Below, piece by piece: positions 22,335 through 33,361 of a stretch of DNA of 64,000 bases. The DNA is from Pollenia angustigena (taxonomy: Eukaryota > Arthropoda > Insecta > Diptera > Polleniidae). Under the pieces are notes generated by a model. The model did no database searches, was not told the origin of the DNA, and saw only the letters and a program-made list of their open reading frames with translations. Position numbers and translations under genes: made by a program. Position 1 is the stretch's first letter. Every line of letters starts with the position of its first letter. The DNA is taken from positions 167,692,478-167,756,477 of the forward strand of contig OV884058.1 of assembly GCA_930367215.1 (NCBI GenBank), given 5' to 3'.

Positions 22335-22567
22335 GGGGTCTAATCACCGCATACGATATCGAGCAAAATACTTCGAAATTATTTATTTTGGTATCTTGAA
22401 ACTCGATATCGAATGAAATGTATTGAATTTGAAATAATAGCATTCGACATCGAGTAACTCAACATTACATTTATCGAGTTTTCATTCGATACGCCAGTGT
22501 CTATCGTACGCAAAAAAATTCAATAGTTTATTCGATACGATAGTATCGAATGCAGTGATTAGACCCC
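22335..22567. repeat. MITE with GGGGTCTAATCAC tips
   Basis: Left GGGGTCTAATCACCGCATAC, right arm is the inverse (GTATCGAATGCAGTGATTAGACCCC). Interior repeats CGATATCGA / ATTCGATA palindromic motifs. 233 bp, no ORF. Confidence 0.8.
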
Positions 22568-22737
22568 AGGTTTTTGAACGATTGCTGTTCCTGAATACTG
22601 GCCTTTCGCCCAATTGAAACAAATATGGCCACACTATTCGATGCAAGTTGGATCTTTTATATTTTGCAACTATCTGCTTCCTGTGGCTTATCCCTTATTT
22701 GTGGAAAACTTCAACTTCCCCTGTTTCAGAATGCACA

Positions 22738-23946
22738 CACAGAAAACGAATTGGTTGGGAAACGGTTGCAGTAATAAAATATTGATCAAGCAACATGATT
22801 TATTATTGCAACTATTAAAAATTTATAATTCTAACTGATTTTTAATTCTCTTGATTATAAAAATGATGTTCCAACTGAAATATGATTCCTTCAATTCTTT
22901 TATTAGTTATGATAACTAATTTAATTAAGTTCTAAAAATAAGTACAAATGGTTAGAATCACAACCGAATTAAATACAGGGCAATACAGAATATTGGTCAT
23001 TGCAATTAATAATTTGATTTCGTCAATAATTTTTGTAATATAAATGATTATTCATTTATTGCAGCTAATTATTGATTGTTGGAATAGATTCAATTCGAGT
23101 ACAACAAATGAAAATATAATTATTCGGAATTCACAACCAAAAAATAGTTAAAAGCCCCAATTGCTTACTAAATTTTCTGTCAAAACATTTGATAGATTAA
23201 ATTAATTTTTAATATTATATTTAAAAAATATATTTGTGGTCAAAAATGGAAAATGTGAAAAACTTAATAAATAGGGGAAAGTAATTTACGTATTATTATA
23301 GGTGTGAACATATACACGTTCATACATATGAATGTATGTATTATTTTTTATACCCTGCAAATTATATTGGACTTCTTGATCCATTTTGATCCTGGACTGG
23401 TCAAATGTAGTGCAAGTATGGACCATGTCATTATTAAAAAGAGTTTGCAGTGAAACGACATGTCTTCGTTTTTTAACGACATGTTTTCGTTTTGAAACGA
23501 TTTCAATGCTAATCCTCTGGAGTATACCATGGAGTAGTTTTAAGACTTCCCCTTTGTAATGCAAGCTGGGTTATATGGTCCTGCCCTAGGACATCGTACT
23601 GTAAAATAACCAATTTTTTAGATTCATTGAGATTACCTTTGGACAAGTCCTTGCCCCTTATGGGCTTCATTTGACCGGTTAAAAAAAATATATTGATAAC
23701 GACAATCAAATCTCTTGTTATGAACACCAATTATGTGTTAATTCAGTTGCACCTATCATTTATTCGGGTATAAGCACAATTTTGTTTCTAATAATCAAAC
23801 TAACAATATCTGTTGTTATGACTGATAGTGTACTTAAATTCAGATGTTGGTATCAAACCTATTACGCTAAGCAACGAAATTTTCAGTAATTGGAACAGAA
23901 TTGTGGCGCCAAATTCGGTTGTGATCACGAATCTGTTTTCTCTGTG
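22738..23946. mobile_element. CACAGAAAAC-tip element with nested repeat
   Basis: Left CACAGAAAACGAATTGGTTG; right, reversed, CACAGAGAAAACAGATTCGTG. Subterminal blocks ATCACAACCGAATT (near 22959) and its inverse AATTCGGTTGTGATCAC (23912) strengthen the pairing. The 23353-23679 repeat sits inside it. No transposase. Confidence 0.6.
23353..23679 (-). repeat. CCNGCAAAT-tip repeat, second copy
   Basis: Opposite-strand relative of 9650-10021: shares GACATGGTCCAT, AAAAAACGAAGACATGTCGT, ACTACTCCATGGTAT and GATGTCCTAGGGCAGGACCA. Ends CCCTGCAAATTATATTGGAC and (reversed) ACCGGTCAAATGA are similar to the first copy's tips. Overlapping minus frames 23286-23730 are shadows. Confidence 0.65.
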
Positions 23947-25113
23947 CAGGAAATAAATACTCTTTGTATAAGCTTAAGCTTTGTGATATTGCCAATATCC
24001 GAAGATAGACGTATAATAATGATCTTTAAAAAAAAACCATATAAGTAACACATTTCAAATTCTTCTTACCAGTGCTTAAAGCTCGGAACACAAAAACCTT
24101 TTCGAACGTAAATAATAACCCACGATATTGACCTTCCTTTTGTATATAATTTTTGTCCGCTTTCCTTCCTTCTCAAATTATTTTTTTTTAAGTAATATTC
24201 AAAACCCGTCCGAGCTCAATGAAAATTTTTTAACAAAACAATGCTAACAAAATTGATAAAAAAACTAAAATTCGAAACAAAATTAACAAAAGTATAAATT
24301 TTAATACAACCAACAAACAAAATTTTCAAATCTTACAAATCGCTATACCTAGTAAGTCGCTATCACAATATATATATCATACATATCTTGGCGCTTTGCA
24401 GGGGCTCCGCAAACTTGACTTCAACCGACAGACTGACGAAAATTGTGAAGTAAACTTTGCTCCTCATAAGAACCCATAGCATATTTACGTTTTAAAGTCA
24501 TGATTAAAATTGAGAAACTACAACGTAAAAAGCAAAAAACAATCATAGTAAGATTGGGGTTATCATAATATGGTTGTTTAAATTGTAATATCTGTAATAT
24601 CTGTTCGTCATATTTGTAGAGGTAAATATAAGTCCTTTAACTGGAAAACTCTTAAATATAGAAAACCCCTTATTTTCCAAATTAACTATTCACTTATTTC
24701 TAAATAATCTTACATTATTATGTATTATTAAATATATTATTATGTAAAACTTTGTTCTTAAGCAACATAATTCGTTCATTAATGTCCTTTCACATATCAG
24801 TAAAATGCGTGTTTGCTTATGAAAGCTGTTTCCTGCTTTTAATGAACAATTATGAAAACAATAAATTACAATAAATATTTAATTTTAGAACTTCCTTCCT
24901 CTTATTCTTATTTCATTTTATTTTTTAAACACGAGCATGAATTTATAAGTTTCTTTATTATTTTTTATTGTTATTTCATCAATAAATTTGTTTTTATTTT
25001 GAAATGCTGCCAAATCTTAAATTAAACAATATTTGTCGTATAATTACCAGGTTGGGTTTTATTTTCAATTCTATAAATGCGGGTTTTCTTTTTATATATA
25101 AAAACGAATAAGG
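23947..25113. other. Mostly unassigned; repeat fragment at ~24350-24490
   Basis: 24370-24490 (TATCTTGGCGC ... CTCCTCATAAGAACCCATA) is the inverse-strand relative of 50480-50570 (GGGTCCTTATGAGGAGCGAAG, with GTCGGTCTGTCCGTCTG). The remainder shows nothing I can name. Confidence 0.4.
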
Positions 25114-25409
25114 CGTTGCACAGTGTCGTCGTTTCATAAAAAGAGTGGCCATAAATAGAGAAGTATTAGCACAACGACAGAATTTTTAACAAGATAGTTT
25201 GTTTAAAATAAAATTTTAAGTCAACAAGCTATTTATTTGATTCAATTAAAAAATTTATCAAAATTACACTTTGCAAAAAAGCACTCAATAAAACATATTT
25301 AATAATGAAATAATTAAGTATTTCTTTATATTCAACAAAGAAAAAAAACATTTTTTTTTGAATCAAAGTAAAGACAGTATTCTTACAACTCTTGACCATT
25401 TTTTAATAA

Positions 25410-25640
25410 CCTTCGTTGCAAGTAAACTTGAGTGTTTGCAATTCTCATTCGCTTTACAATTTTTTTTTTTTTTTTTTTTTGTATAATATCTTTAGCTTTT
25501 CCAAAGTCCTAAGCAAACAGCGAAATGCGAATAGGAACAAGCTTCTTCCCCCACAATAAAGTTTAGTGTATTTATCATAGAATACAAATTAGGAATTTAG
25601 CACATCATAATTAATAAATAAATAAAGATTCGATAAACAT
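25410..25640 (+). repeat. LTR-like repeat, third copy
   Basis: Aligns by eye with 11200-11423: AATTCTCATTCGCTTTAC, a T24 run, TTTAGCTTTTCCAAAGTCCT, AAGCAAACAGCGAAATGCGA, CACAATAAAGTTTAGTGTAT, GGAATTTAGCACATCATA. Confidence 0.5.
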
Positions 25641-26182
25641 TTTGTTTGATTTACTCAAAATTTCCAACAATTTATTTTAACAAATCACGTAAACGTTTTG
25701 TTGAATAAAATTATCTTGGGCAACAACTTTTTTAATTGACTCAATAAACTTGGTTGTTTACTAAAATTTCAATAATTATAACTACAAACTTATTGATAAA
25801 AAATCGTCATCGCAGAAAATTCAAAAATGTTTGAAATCAAATATACGATTTTTGTTTTCATATATGAAAATTAGATTTTCTGTGTTATTTATATTTATAA
25901 AAGATAAGAACACTTTAGATATCCTTCATTTCGGAACATACTAACATTATTAACGACAATCGTATCGTTAAAATAATAATAACGAAACTTTATTGCTTTA
26001 AGCAGTATTTTTTTAGTTATTAAAGCGACAATAATTTAAAGTGTATTAATTAAATCGATAAAATGTATTTTTTATTTAAAATGCTTTTGAGTGTTTGGCA
26101 TTCGCTTATTTTGACATTTTGTGGACGGAAATGCCACATGATGCTAAATTAATTGAATACAAAAAAATATCTGCATTCTACA

Positions 26183-26482
26183 CCGAAAAAATTTTGCACC
26201 AGTTAAAGCATTAATCAAAAATAAAATCAATTTTAATTAAAAATTTAATCAAGTTAAATAAACGTTTAATCAATTGAATTAAATGTTTAATCAAGTGAAT
26301 TTTATGTTAAGTTGATATTAATTATTTGTTTACTGGTGCAAACTAATATTATCAATTAAACGTTTAATACACTTGATTAACAGTTTAATTCACTTGATTA
26401 AACGTTTGATTCTCTTGATTAAATTTTAATTAAAACTGATTTTATTTTTCATTAATGCTTTTACTGGTGCAAAATTTTTACG
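26183..26482. repeat. MITE with triple ACTGGTGCAAA motif
   Basis: Left CCGAAAAAATTTTGCACCAG, AGCATTAATCAAAAATAAAA; right arm is the inverse. Both arms then run into arrays of TTAATCAAGTGAATTAAACG-type units, and ACTGGTGCAAAC occurs once more near the centre (26332). A one-sided relative is at 62480-62645. Confidence 0.8.
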
Positions 26483-26732
26483 GAATCATTCTTTCGTTAC
26501 TGCATGCGAACATATGTCGACAAATATAACGATTGCCGGTTTGTTAAAAGTTAGTGAATCGAACTACTACTGGGCTTTCAAAACTGACACTTATAACAAA
26601 AAAAATTATAGTCTCGTTTTGTCTCACTGTATGGCAAGCGACAAAAGCCAAGAATTTGCACGTCCCTACAAACCACATATAGGATAATAAAAAAACCATT
26701 AAAATAACATTATATTATTGACCTGATTTGAT

Positions 26733-27001
26733 TATATGAAGGGTTCAAAGCTGAACCGAACCAAGTCATTCAATAAATTGCATATATGTATTTCAAAACT
26801 GGTGTGAAATTCTTCGCAAAGTTTAACTCTATCGAGTTCTGTAACGGACTAAATCAAAAAGTGTTTCGTTCCTAAGGTAACGGTAATAAACCCAAGTCAA
26901 TGGCTCCAGAAATTAATGACAATTCACTTACTCAAACTCAAAATATTATCGAATTTTCTTTTTTGACTTGGTTCGCTTCAGCTCTGAGCCCTCCATATAT
27001 A
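26733..27001. repeat. MITE with TATATGAAGGG tips
   Basis: Left TATATGAAGGGTTCAAAGCT then GAACCGAACCAAGTCA; right arm is the inverse (TGACTTGGTTCGCTTCAGCT, CTGAGCCCTCCATATATA). 269 bp, no ORF. Confidence 0.75.
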
Positions 27002-27490
27002 CCTTAAAAAAACATGTATATATCTATAACATTTTGAACAGAAAAAATAGAGAACTCAAAAACCTCAACTTCAAAGAGTTGTATTTTTTAATCTATTGGA
27101 TACATATTAAAAATATTAGTTGTTCTATTTTCACATTTTTAGTTTAACCATTTATGGCCATTCTCACAACACTGTGCGTTGTAGCAAGTGAAATTTTTAT
27201 TTGTCTTTCATGTTCATATTTATAGTAATGACTACAATACAGTGGAAGTAATGTAAAATAAAATAAATTATAATATTAGAGGAGGTAATTTATACGTATT
27301 GCTTGTATGTACAGGTATTGGGTATTTATGACAGTAATAAAATAAATTATACACTGTATTAAAATAATAAAATTGATTGGGAGCAAAAGCTTGTTTCGTT
27401 GTTTTAAGGTTTATAGAATGTTGCGAAATAAAATTGGCCCATAATCATAGGCAAACACGGATCATTTTAAATACAACTTTAAAATAATAA

Positions 27491-27736
27491 TCTAATCTTA
27501 AATATCTTTCTTTTAAAGTCAAGATTAAAGTATGTTTTAAGTTAAACAGACTAAATGCGTGCCACCGCAATGTAGAAAAATTTTTTACACAACATGCAGA
27601 ATGGGCTAAAATTCACCATTGGGTTGAAATTGAACTGCAAAATTTAGACATTGCCGATGATCTTCGGGTTTTTACGTTTGCACCAATTGTTATTTATATG
27701 GTAATAAAAGTAATTCTTTTTTTTTTTTGCAAATAG
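27491..27736 (+). other. Stop-to-stop open frame of 81 codons, unidentified
   Basis: Open between TAA at 27488 and TAG at 27734, without a useful ATG. Middle part reads RLNACHRNVEKFFTQHAEWA and ELQNLDIADDLRVFTFAPIV, with Cys, His, Trp and acidic residues unlike the Lys/Asn/Phe/Ile-rich chance frames around it. Could be a captured exon or fragment of an unrecognised element protein. It abuts and slightly overlaps the mariner remnant on the other strand. Confidence 0.3.
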
Positions 27737-27883
27737 CTGAGCAGAACCCCTTTTGGAAGTTGTTTCTGGTGTTTCGTTATCACTTTGCTCTACCTTTTCA
27801 ATATTTTTCGCCATAGGAATAAAACGTGGTCTGCCGGTTCAAGGCAAATCTCTGACGTTGCCATGTTGTTGGTGACGATGACC
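27729..27883 (-). pseudogene. Tc1/mariner transposase remnant (helix-turn-helix region)
   Basis: Minus frame reads GHRHQQHGNVRDLP, one TGA, then TGRPRFIPMAKNIEKVEQ and ETPETTSKRGSAQL. The GRPR box followed by NI..V and the STRR-like SAQL segment is the typical start of the second DNA-binding helix bundle of Tc1/mariner transposases. Only about 50 residues survive. Confidence 0.5.
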
Positions 27884-27979
27884 TAAGGAACAAGTTGTTG
27901 CTTTAGAGGGCGAAATTCATATTTAAATATTGTTTTCCATATTATGAACAATTGTGATTTTTGTTGAACTGTTTATTTT

Positions 27980-28180
27980 TTATATTTTTAGTTAGGCTTG
28001 CGTTCACCAAATTTAATTTTTATTAAAGAAATTTTACTGTAGGAAGGAATTTTACAACATGAAATTAATTTATAACTTTTATTCTTGGCTGGGCTGGGGA
28101 TCGAACTCGGGTTAAATTTACATGTTTCAAGAAAAACCACATTCTATCATCAGAATTCTTTGCGCTCTAACCTCTCCTAT
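27980..28180 (-). repeat. tRNA-related SINE, minus strand
   Basis: On the minus strand: A-box-like GGTTAGAGCGCAAAG, an anticodon-arm-like hairpin TTCT/AGAA, and B box CGAGTTCGATCCCCAGCC (about 28107-28090). Followed by a block (AATTTTACAACATGAAATT, TTTAATGAA) also seen at 47755-47905, where a degenerate B box GTTCGAGCC is in the equivalent position. Confidence 0.45.
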
Positions 28181-28189
28181 GTTACTACT

Positions 28190-28822
28190 ATGGGGTGATA
28201 CGGGAGAAATTCCGTGATGACGTTAACCGATCCTTGGAGGACAGAACGGATTGCAGGATGTCCAGGGCACTATGGCCAAGATTGGACGCGGGGGCAACCA
28301 GGGTTCTACTGGGATTGGATAGAGGTAGTCTTAAAACGCTTATAGGGTTCTTGACGGGTCATTGTCCTGTTAGGGCTTTTGCGGGCAGATGGGACAACGC
28401 CATACCGGACTTCTGCAGATTATGCGATGATTCAGAGGAGCTGGAGACGATCGAGCATGTACTGTGCCATTGTCCCAGGATGCAGGGTCTCAGGCAGAAG
28501 TGGCTAGGAGATAGGTTTTACGAAGAACTGGGGTGCATCGCTGGATGTAGTCCGGCTGATCTACTGGGGTTTGTCAGGGAAATATTGCGGTTGTTTCTGT
28601 TGAGGGGCTGTAGAGGGGGCAATATTTCTACGCGAAATTCTATAACTTACTAACTTTCTATCTTTCTTGATTCTATCCATCTCATACTTATTTTCTTTGC
28701 TGGCTTTTCTTTTTTCTTTTTTTTCTCTTAATTGAAGGGATTCACAATAGACCATATTGGTCTCCGAGTGGAAGTGTGCCCTTGGGCGCATAACCCTTCT
28801 TAACCTAACCTAACCTCTGCAC
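28190..28822 (+). mobile_element. 3' end of a second LINE, 5' truncated
   Basis: Last part of an RT-encoding ORF, a 3' untranslated region with CATATTGGTCTCCGAG and GTGTGCCCTTGGGCGCATAA, and a TAACC-repeat tail (CTTAACCTAACCTAACC, 28799-28815). Insertion abuts the SINE at 28180. GC content (about 50% in the ORF) is far above surroundings, so it is a separate, younger arrival. Confidence 0.85.
28195..28653 (+). pseudogene. LINE ORF2 C-terminal fragment with zinc knuckle
   Basis: Open frame of 152 codons up to TAA at 28651; the first codon is GTG and simply marks the truncation, not a start. It holds LIGFLTGHCPVRAFAGRW and the CCHC-type motif CRLCDDSEELETIEHVLC (Cys-x2-Cys-x10-His-x2-Cys) followed by HCPRMQGLRQKWLG. 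This is the region after the RT/RNase H in jockey- and I/R1-like LINEs. No polymerase motif remains, so the copy is dead on arrival. Confidence 0.85.
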
Positions 28823-31395
28823 AACTGCGGTGCCTGCCAGCCAACAAACAACCATCAATCTTTAACCAGTGATATGGATGGTTTGAAATTTGCTGTAATT
28901 TTCATTTTCAATTTATTTACATGTTGTCTTCCTTTCTTCGGGTTTTTCGTATTCTTTCTGTCAAGACTTTTTATTGAAAACCTGAATACATTTGTTTATT
29001 ATTAAATTTGGAACATATTATGTTTAATTTAACCATATTATTGTCACCGACCACCAATATTATTGTTAAATTCGACCTCCATTAAAAAGCCACAACTATA
29101 TAATTTGTTGCCTCTAATCATGTTTTTTATTTAATTAAGAATAAAAATGACTTCTAAGAAAGTTGCGTACACTGAAAGAATTTTCTTCACGGATCCAATG
29201 GATTTTGACATTAATCCAATGAAAAATTGCATAAAAATTCAACCTGTTTAACGTTTCATTGGATTAATGAAGAATATTCATTAGCCCCCCGTTAACGAAA
29301 TGTTCCAAAAAAATCGATGAAAATGTTGCATTAACGTAATGCAAGAAACTTCAATAAGACTGTGACTTTTTGTCATCACATTAATGAAAATATTTTTTTT
29401 TTTCAAACTTTATTATAAAGTAAAACAACATTACAATTTCACCTCAGCGCCAGAGTGGCATTAGAGAGGCTTGTTGGCAAAATTTAAACAAAGGTATTTC
29501 AATATATTTATAATAAATTTTAATTTATAAATTTTACATGTATTTCAAACATACCAATTAACGTTATATCAGAAGCTCATCAATATGTTGAGATAAAAAG
29601 TTTTTAAAGTTATCGCAGCTATCGCAGCTTCATTAACATAATGATGAAGTGTCAAATATTTTAAGAATGATTTCATTGTTTTAATGAAAAGATTTTTGAA
29701 TTTCAATGAAATTTTTAATTTGTGTAATGACATTATTCATTAAAATCATAACTAAATTTCGTAATTTTTACGACAGTCTTTCATTACCTTATCAATTAAG
29801 TTTCTTTACTTCTATGAATATGATTCATTATTTAAATGAAAATTACTTTTATCTTATTCCATACTGTTCCCAATTTTTGTTTATATATAATACACGAAGT
29901 AGTATGATTGGTAGTTGGATCGAAGTTCCTTGCAAGCATAATAAAAGTAGAAAGTAAAATAAAAGTCAATGCCTTTAGAATTGTTTGTGTTGACTATTTT
30001 TTACATGGTCGGAAAAAACAAAGCTTTTATAACACTCCCGTATTGCTCTGAGATGAATTTTTATTTAATAACAAATTGGAGGTTTAAAAAATGGACGATT
30101 TTAACAAGGCGAATTCATTTTTCAGGTGACAATGTAAGCACAACTGTGCTACTTTTTTTTCGTATTTAGAGAGAGGAATTGTGTTTTTGACATATCGGCC
30201 AACGAAAGCAACAAATTAAATACAATGTTGTGTTTTTGATGTTGTACTTGTTGTAGTATCGTCACTACCGTTAACATAAATTCACGTCTTATTTAAATTT
30301 ATTTTTAAAATTAAAAGCAAAAGCAAAGCGTTATTTTTTATATTTAAAATTTCTTTCGTTCAATCATTCTGTCAAATTGACAATGTTTTACAATACTCTT
30401 ACGTCTTACTCAGAATCTAAAACATTCCCCTACCCAATACTCATATGCATAGCAACACATTTCATATTCGCACGCAGTTTATTTGGCTTCAAAATTACGA
30501 TTATTAATTTATTCTTATATTTTTAAACAGAAAGAAGTGAAGGAGCGACAAGATTTTTATTTTGCATTGAATTTTTTCCATCCAGCTTTTTATGCAAACA
30601 TGAATTGCTAATAAATAATTTTAAATGACATTTTTTCTTAACATAATGCCAAATGTAATTTCATACTCTATACTCAAATTTTTAAATTTTCAACACAGAA
30701 ATAAAGTTAAGCGAAACCATTAATATAAATTTTAAATGATTGTTGTTTGAACGTGATCCCTGAAAAACAATTATTTTTTTAATTTGAAGCATAAATAAAA
30801 AATTGAGCCTGAATTGTGGAGGGGGTTTAAAAAGAGAAAAAGTACAGAGGATAATCAATTTAATTTTTTTAGAAGCTAAATATTTTTTTATATAATAAAA
30901 ATATATTGCATTTTGCAATGTATTTTATTTCAACAGGTGAACGAACAAACAGCAGTACATCAAACTTAAGTTGGATGGTTGGTTGGTTGGTGGCACCAAG
31001 TCTCAGAAGTGTTTTCAACTTGAAATTATATGAATAGCGATAACGACGACTATGCAATAATGACAAAGTGATTTATATGTATGGGATTTTTTTTTTTTTT
31101 TTTTTTTAATTATTTCAACTCAAATGAAAAGTGTAGTAAACGAGTAATAAATTACGTTATTTTTAAGGAAGAATATTTTGTTATATTTATAACATGATAT
31201 TTTCTTAGTTTTTTTTATGCATTTAAAGAATTAAAAAGTTTTAAGAAAAAAAAAAAATGTCAAAGGTCATATTACCAACAACAAAAAAAAGTTTATTGAA
31301 TCCTCAAGGAAATATTTAGTTAACTTAATTACAGTTACTACCAATTTTTTTATATTAATTTATTTATTGGTTCTTCATATACTTGTAAATAGAAA
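28823..31395. other. Mostly unassigned
   Basis: 29165-29710 has spaced ATTAATCCAATGAA / TCATTGGATTAATGAA and CATTAATG motifs and starts ACACTGAAAGAATTTTC, so it may be another degraded inverted-repeat element. 30968-30990 is a (TGGT)n-like tract. No supported gene; the 60-83 codon frames at 29706 and 29969 lack known content. Confidence 0.4.
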
Positions 31396-31397
31396 TA

Positions 31398-32301
31398 ATG
31401 GGTGATTTTTTAAGAGCTATAGGAAAGTTAAAAAAAAAAACACGTAAAATTCAAAAAAATTAATGAAATCTTTATTTGAATCGATAGTACGGTCCATGTA
31501 ATTTAATGTTTGTAGATTATTTCATGTTGACCGTGACTGCGCCTTAAATGGTCCATCCGCTTAGTCCAATTTTGGCATACTCTTTTTAACATTTCGGCCG
31601 GTATCTCATGAATAAATGCTTCAGTGTTGTCTTCCAATGCGTCAATTGAAGCGGGCATGTCTATATACACATGAGCTTTTACATAGCCCCACAAAAAATA
31701 GTCTTAAAGCGTTAAATCGCACGATCTAGGCGGCCAATTGACCGGTCCCGAACGTGAAATAAAATGTTCACCGAACTCGCCTCTCAATAAGTCCATTGTT
31801 AAGCGTGCTGTGTGGCATGTGGCACCGTCTTGTTGAAACCACATGTCATGCAAGTCAAGCTCTCGCATTTTGGGAAAAAGTTGGATATCATCTCACGGTA
31901 GCGCTCACCATTCACAGTTACGTTACGATTCGCATCATCTTTGAAGAAGTACGGTCCAATGAACCGCACCAAACTGTGACTTTTTCTGGATGCATTGGTA
32001 GCTCTTTCAATGCTTCTGGCAGATCTTCACTACAAAATCGACAATTCTGCATATTAACGTACCCATTGAGCCAAAAATGAGCTGACCATAAAATGGAAGA
32101 AGCGCGCGATGAACTTTCTTAACAGAGCACGCATTTTGATATTAAAATTCAATCATTTGCAAGCGTTGTTCGTTTGTAAGACGATTCATGGTTAAATTAT
32201 GGACCAAACTGAAGATGTTTGACAGTGAAACAAAACACGAAACGTGCGTCAGCTGTTTAAACCAGTGTTGCCAAAAAGATAATAGCTAAAAAATCACCCG
32301 A
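31398..32301 (-). mobile_element. Mariner-like element, internally deleted
   Basis: Tips GGGTGATTTTTTA(AG)AGCTAT at both ends (31400 and, reversed, 32299), flanked by TA (31396-31397 and 32302-32303). 904 bp against about 1.3 kb for a full element. Transposase relics run minus strand. Confidence 0.88.
31503..32190 (-). pseudogene. Mariner-like transposase, broken
   Basis: Starts with ATG at 32190: MNRLTNEQRLQMIEF, a stop, then NACSVKKVHRALLPFYGQ, the first DNA-binding helices. The protein then jumps, by deletion and a frame change, to a segment corresponding to the region after the first catalytic Asp; that Asp and the second half of the binding domain are missing. Downstream the sequence retains MWFQQDGATCHTAR (second catalytic Asp), RSGPVNWPPRSCDLT, a TAA, DYFLWGYVK (third Asp region) and the C-terminus ERVCQNWTKRMDHLRR-like to the stop at 31503. 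It cannot make an active enzyme. Confidence 0.88.
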
Positions 32302-32329
32302 TATAAACAAACACTAATTAATAAAATCT

Positions 32330-32890
32330 AATGCTTATGGCCATTTTCTCAATGGATCGACAAACTCTGAAATAGTTTTTCAGTTCAGAAGTACATTTAG
32401 TATATTTTTTTGACTTATACCAAATGCCTTTTCAAGAAATTCAAAAATTTTAATGCCCGAAATTTCGAAAATCTGTTTTACATACATTCCACGAACTTTT
32501 GGTCTTTAAAGACCCCTAGTTAAATTTGATGTAGAAAATAATCGTGGAACATTTTAACCCTCTTAAGTGCCATTTTAGTATACTTTTGTGGGGAAGTTAA
32601 GAAAGGACTAAAATTACCTCTTAAAATGAGTGTTAGAGGGTTAATATATTCTAAGAAAACAATCGCCATAAATTTCTACTGAAGACATCTGAAATAGTAT
32701 TTTAGCTCAGAAGTACATTGAGTATATTTTTTTTTACTTATACCAAAATTCTAAAATTTGAAGGACCCATATTTCGGGAACCCGAGCTAACTTTTCAAAC
32801 CCCTTTGGCAGATTTGCTCTACCAATAGTCTAGTTTCATTTCGCATTACAAGTATTGAGGCTAGTTCTTTTGTTGCACAGTGTAATTGGC
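32330..32890 (+). repeat. Dispersed repeat with internal ~325 bp duplication
   Basis: GAAATAGT(A)TTT..TCAGAAGTACATT followed by TATATTTTTTT and ACTTATACCAAA occurs at 32366 and again at 32690. Between them: TTCCACGAACTTTTGGTCTT, AAAGACCCCTAGT, TTAACCCTCTTAAGTGCC. The unit ends TGTTGCACAGTG. Relatives at 56636-57300 and 61900-62160. Confidence 0.65.
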
Positions 32891-33161
32891 AGATGAGTGC
32901 TGGTTAGCTTTGCGACAGAATAGAGGCAAATGAGATATTTAGAAAACCAAATTCTTTTAACGTACAGTTTTTCGTTGGGAAAAAAGATAATCGCCTAATA
33001 AGAAAACGGCCATAATTGTTTAATTGCGTCCTGGCAGTGCCAACTTAAATCGTTAAACTTTATGATTTCTGTTTTCTTCTGCTAAGTCTTACGGTATTTC
33101 TTCTTCTTAGACGGGTGTGGGCATCATCACATAGAACATTTCGAGCTTGAGGATTTAATAG

Positions 33162-33300
33162 ATATGGGCAGTTCCAGCGAAAAGTCTTCTTTTTGTATCG
33201 TAACGTCAGTTGTAATTTATATTGTTTCTCAAAACAATTTAATTTGATATACTTTCTGGCGTTACTTTATAAAATTAGACTTCGCTGGAAACGCCCATAT
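33162..33300. repeat. MITE, 139 bp
   Basis: ATATGGGCAGTTCCAGCGAA at left and its inverse TTCGCTGGAAACGCCCATAT at right (17 of 20), with AAGTCT/AGACTT continuing the stem. Confidence 0.7.
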
Positions 33301-33361
33301 TCACGTTTAAACGAGCAAAGAATTTAAAATTTGATAGCTTGAAAAATTAATCTATATACAT

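Larger units (their letters stand above)
25114..27181. mobile_element. Possible 2 kb outer element (CACAGTGT / GGCCATAAAT ends)
   Basis: Left GCGTTGCACAGTGT followed by AGAGTGGCCATAAAT; right, reversed, CAACGCACAGTGTTG followed by GAGAATGGCCATAAAT. The two blocks are inverted and in the same order, separated by a different spacer. Contains three smaller repeats. No transposase seen; weak evidence. Confidence 0.35.

Noticed and set aside
28561..28791. 76-codon minus-strand ORF
   Set aside because: Antisense to the LINE C-terminal fragment and its 3' untranslated region.
31796..32080. 94-codon plus-strand ORF
   Set aside because: Antisense to the mariner transposase relic.
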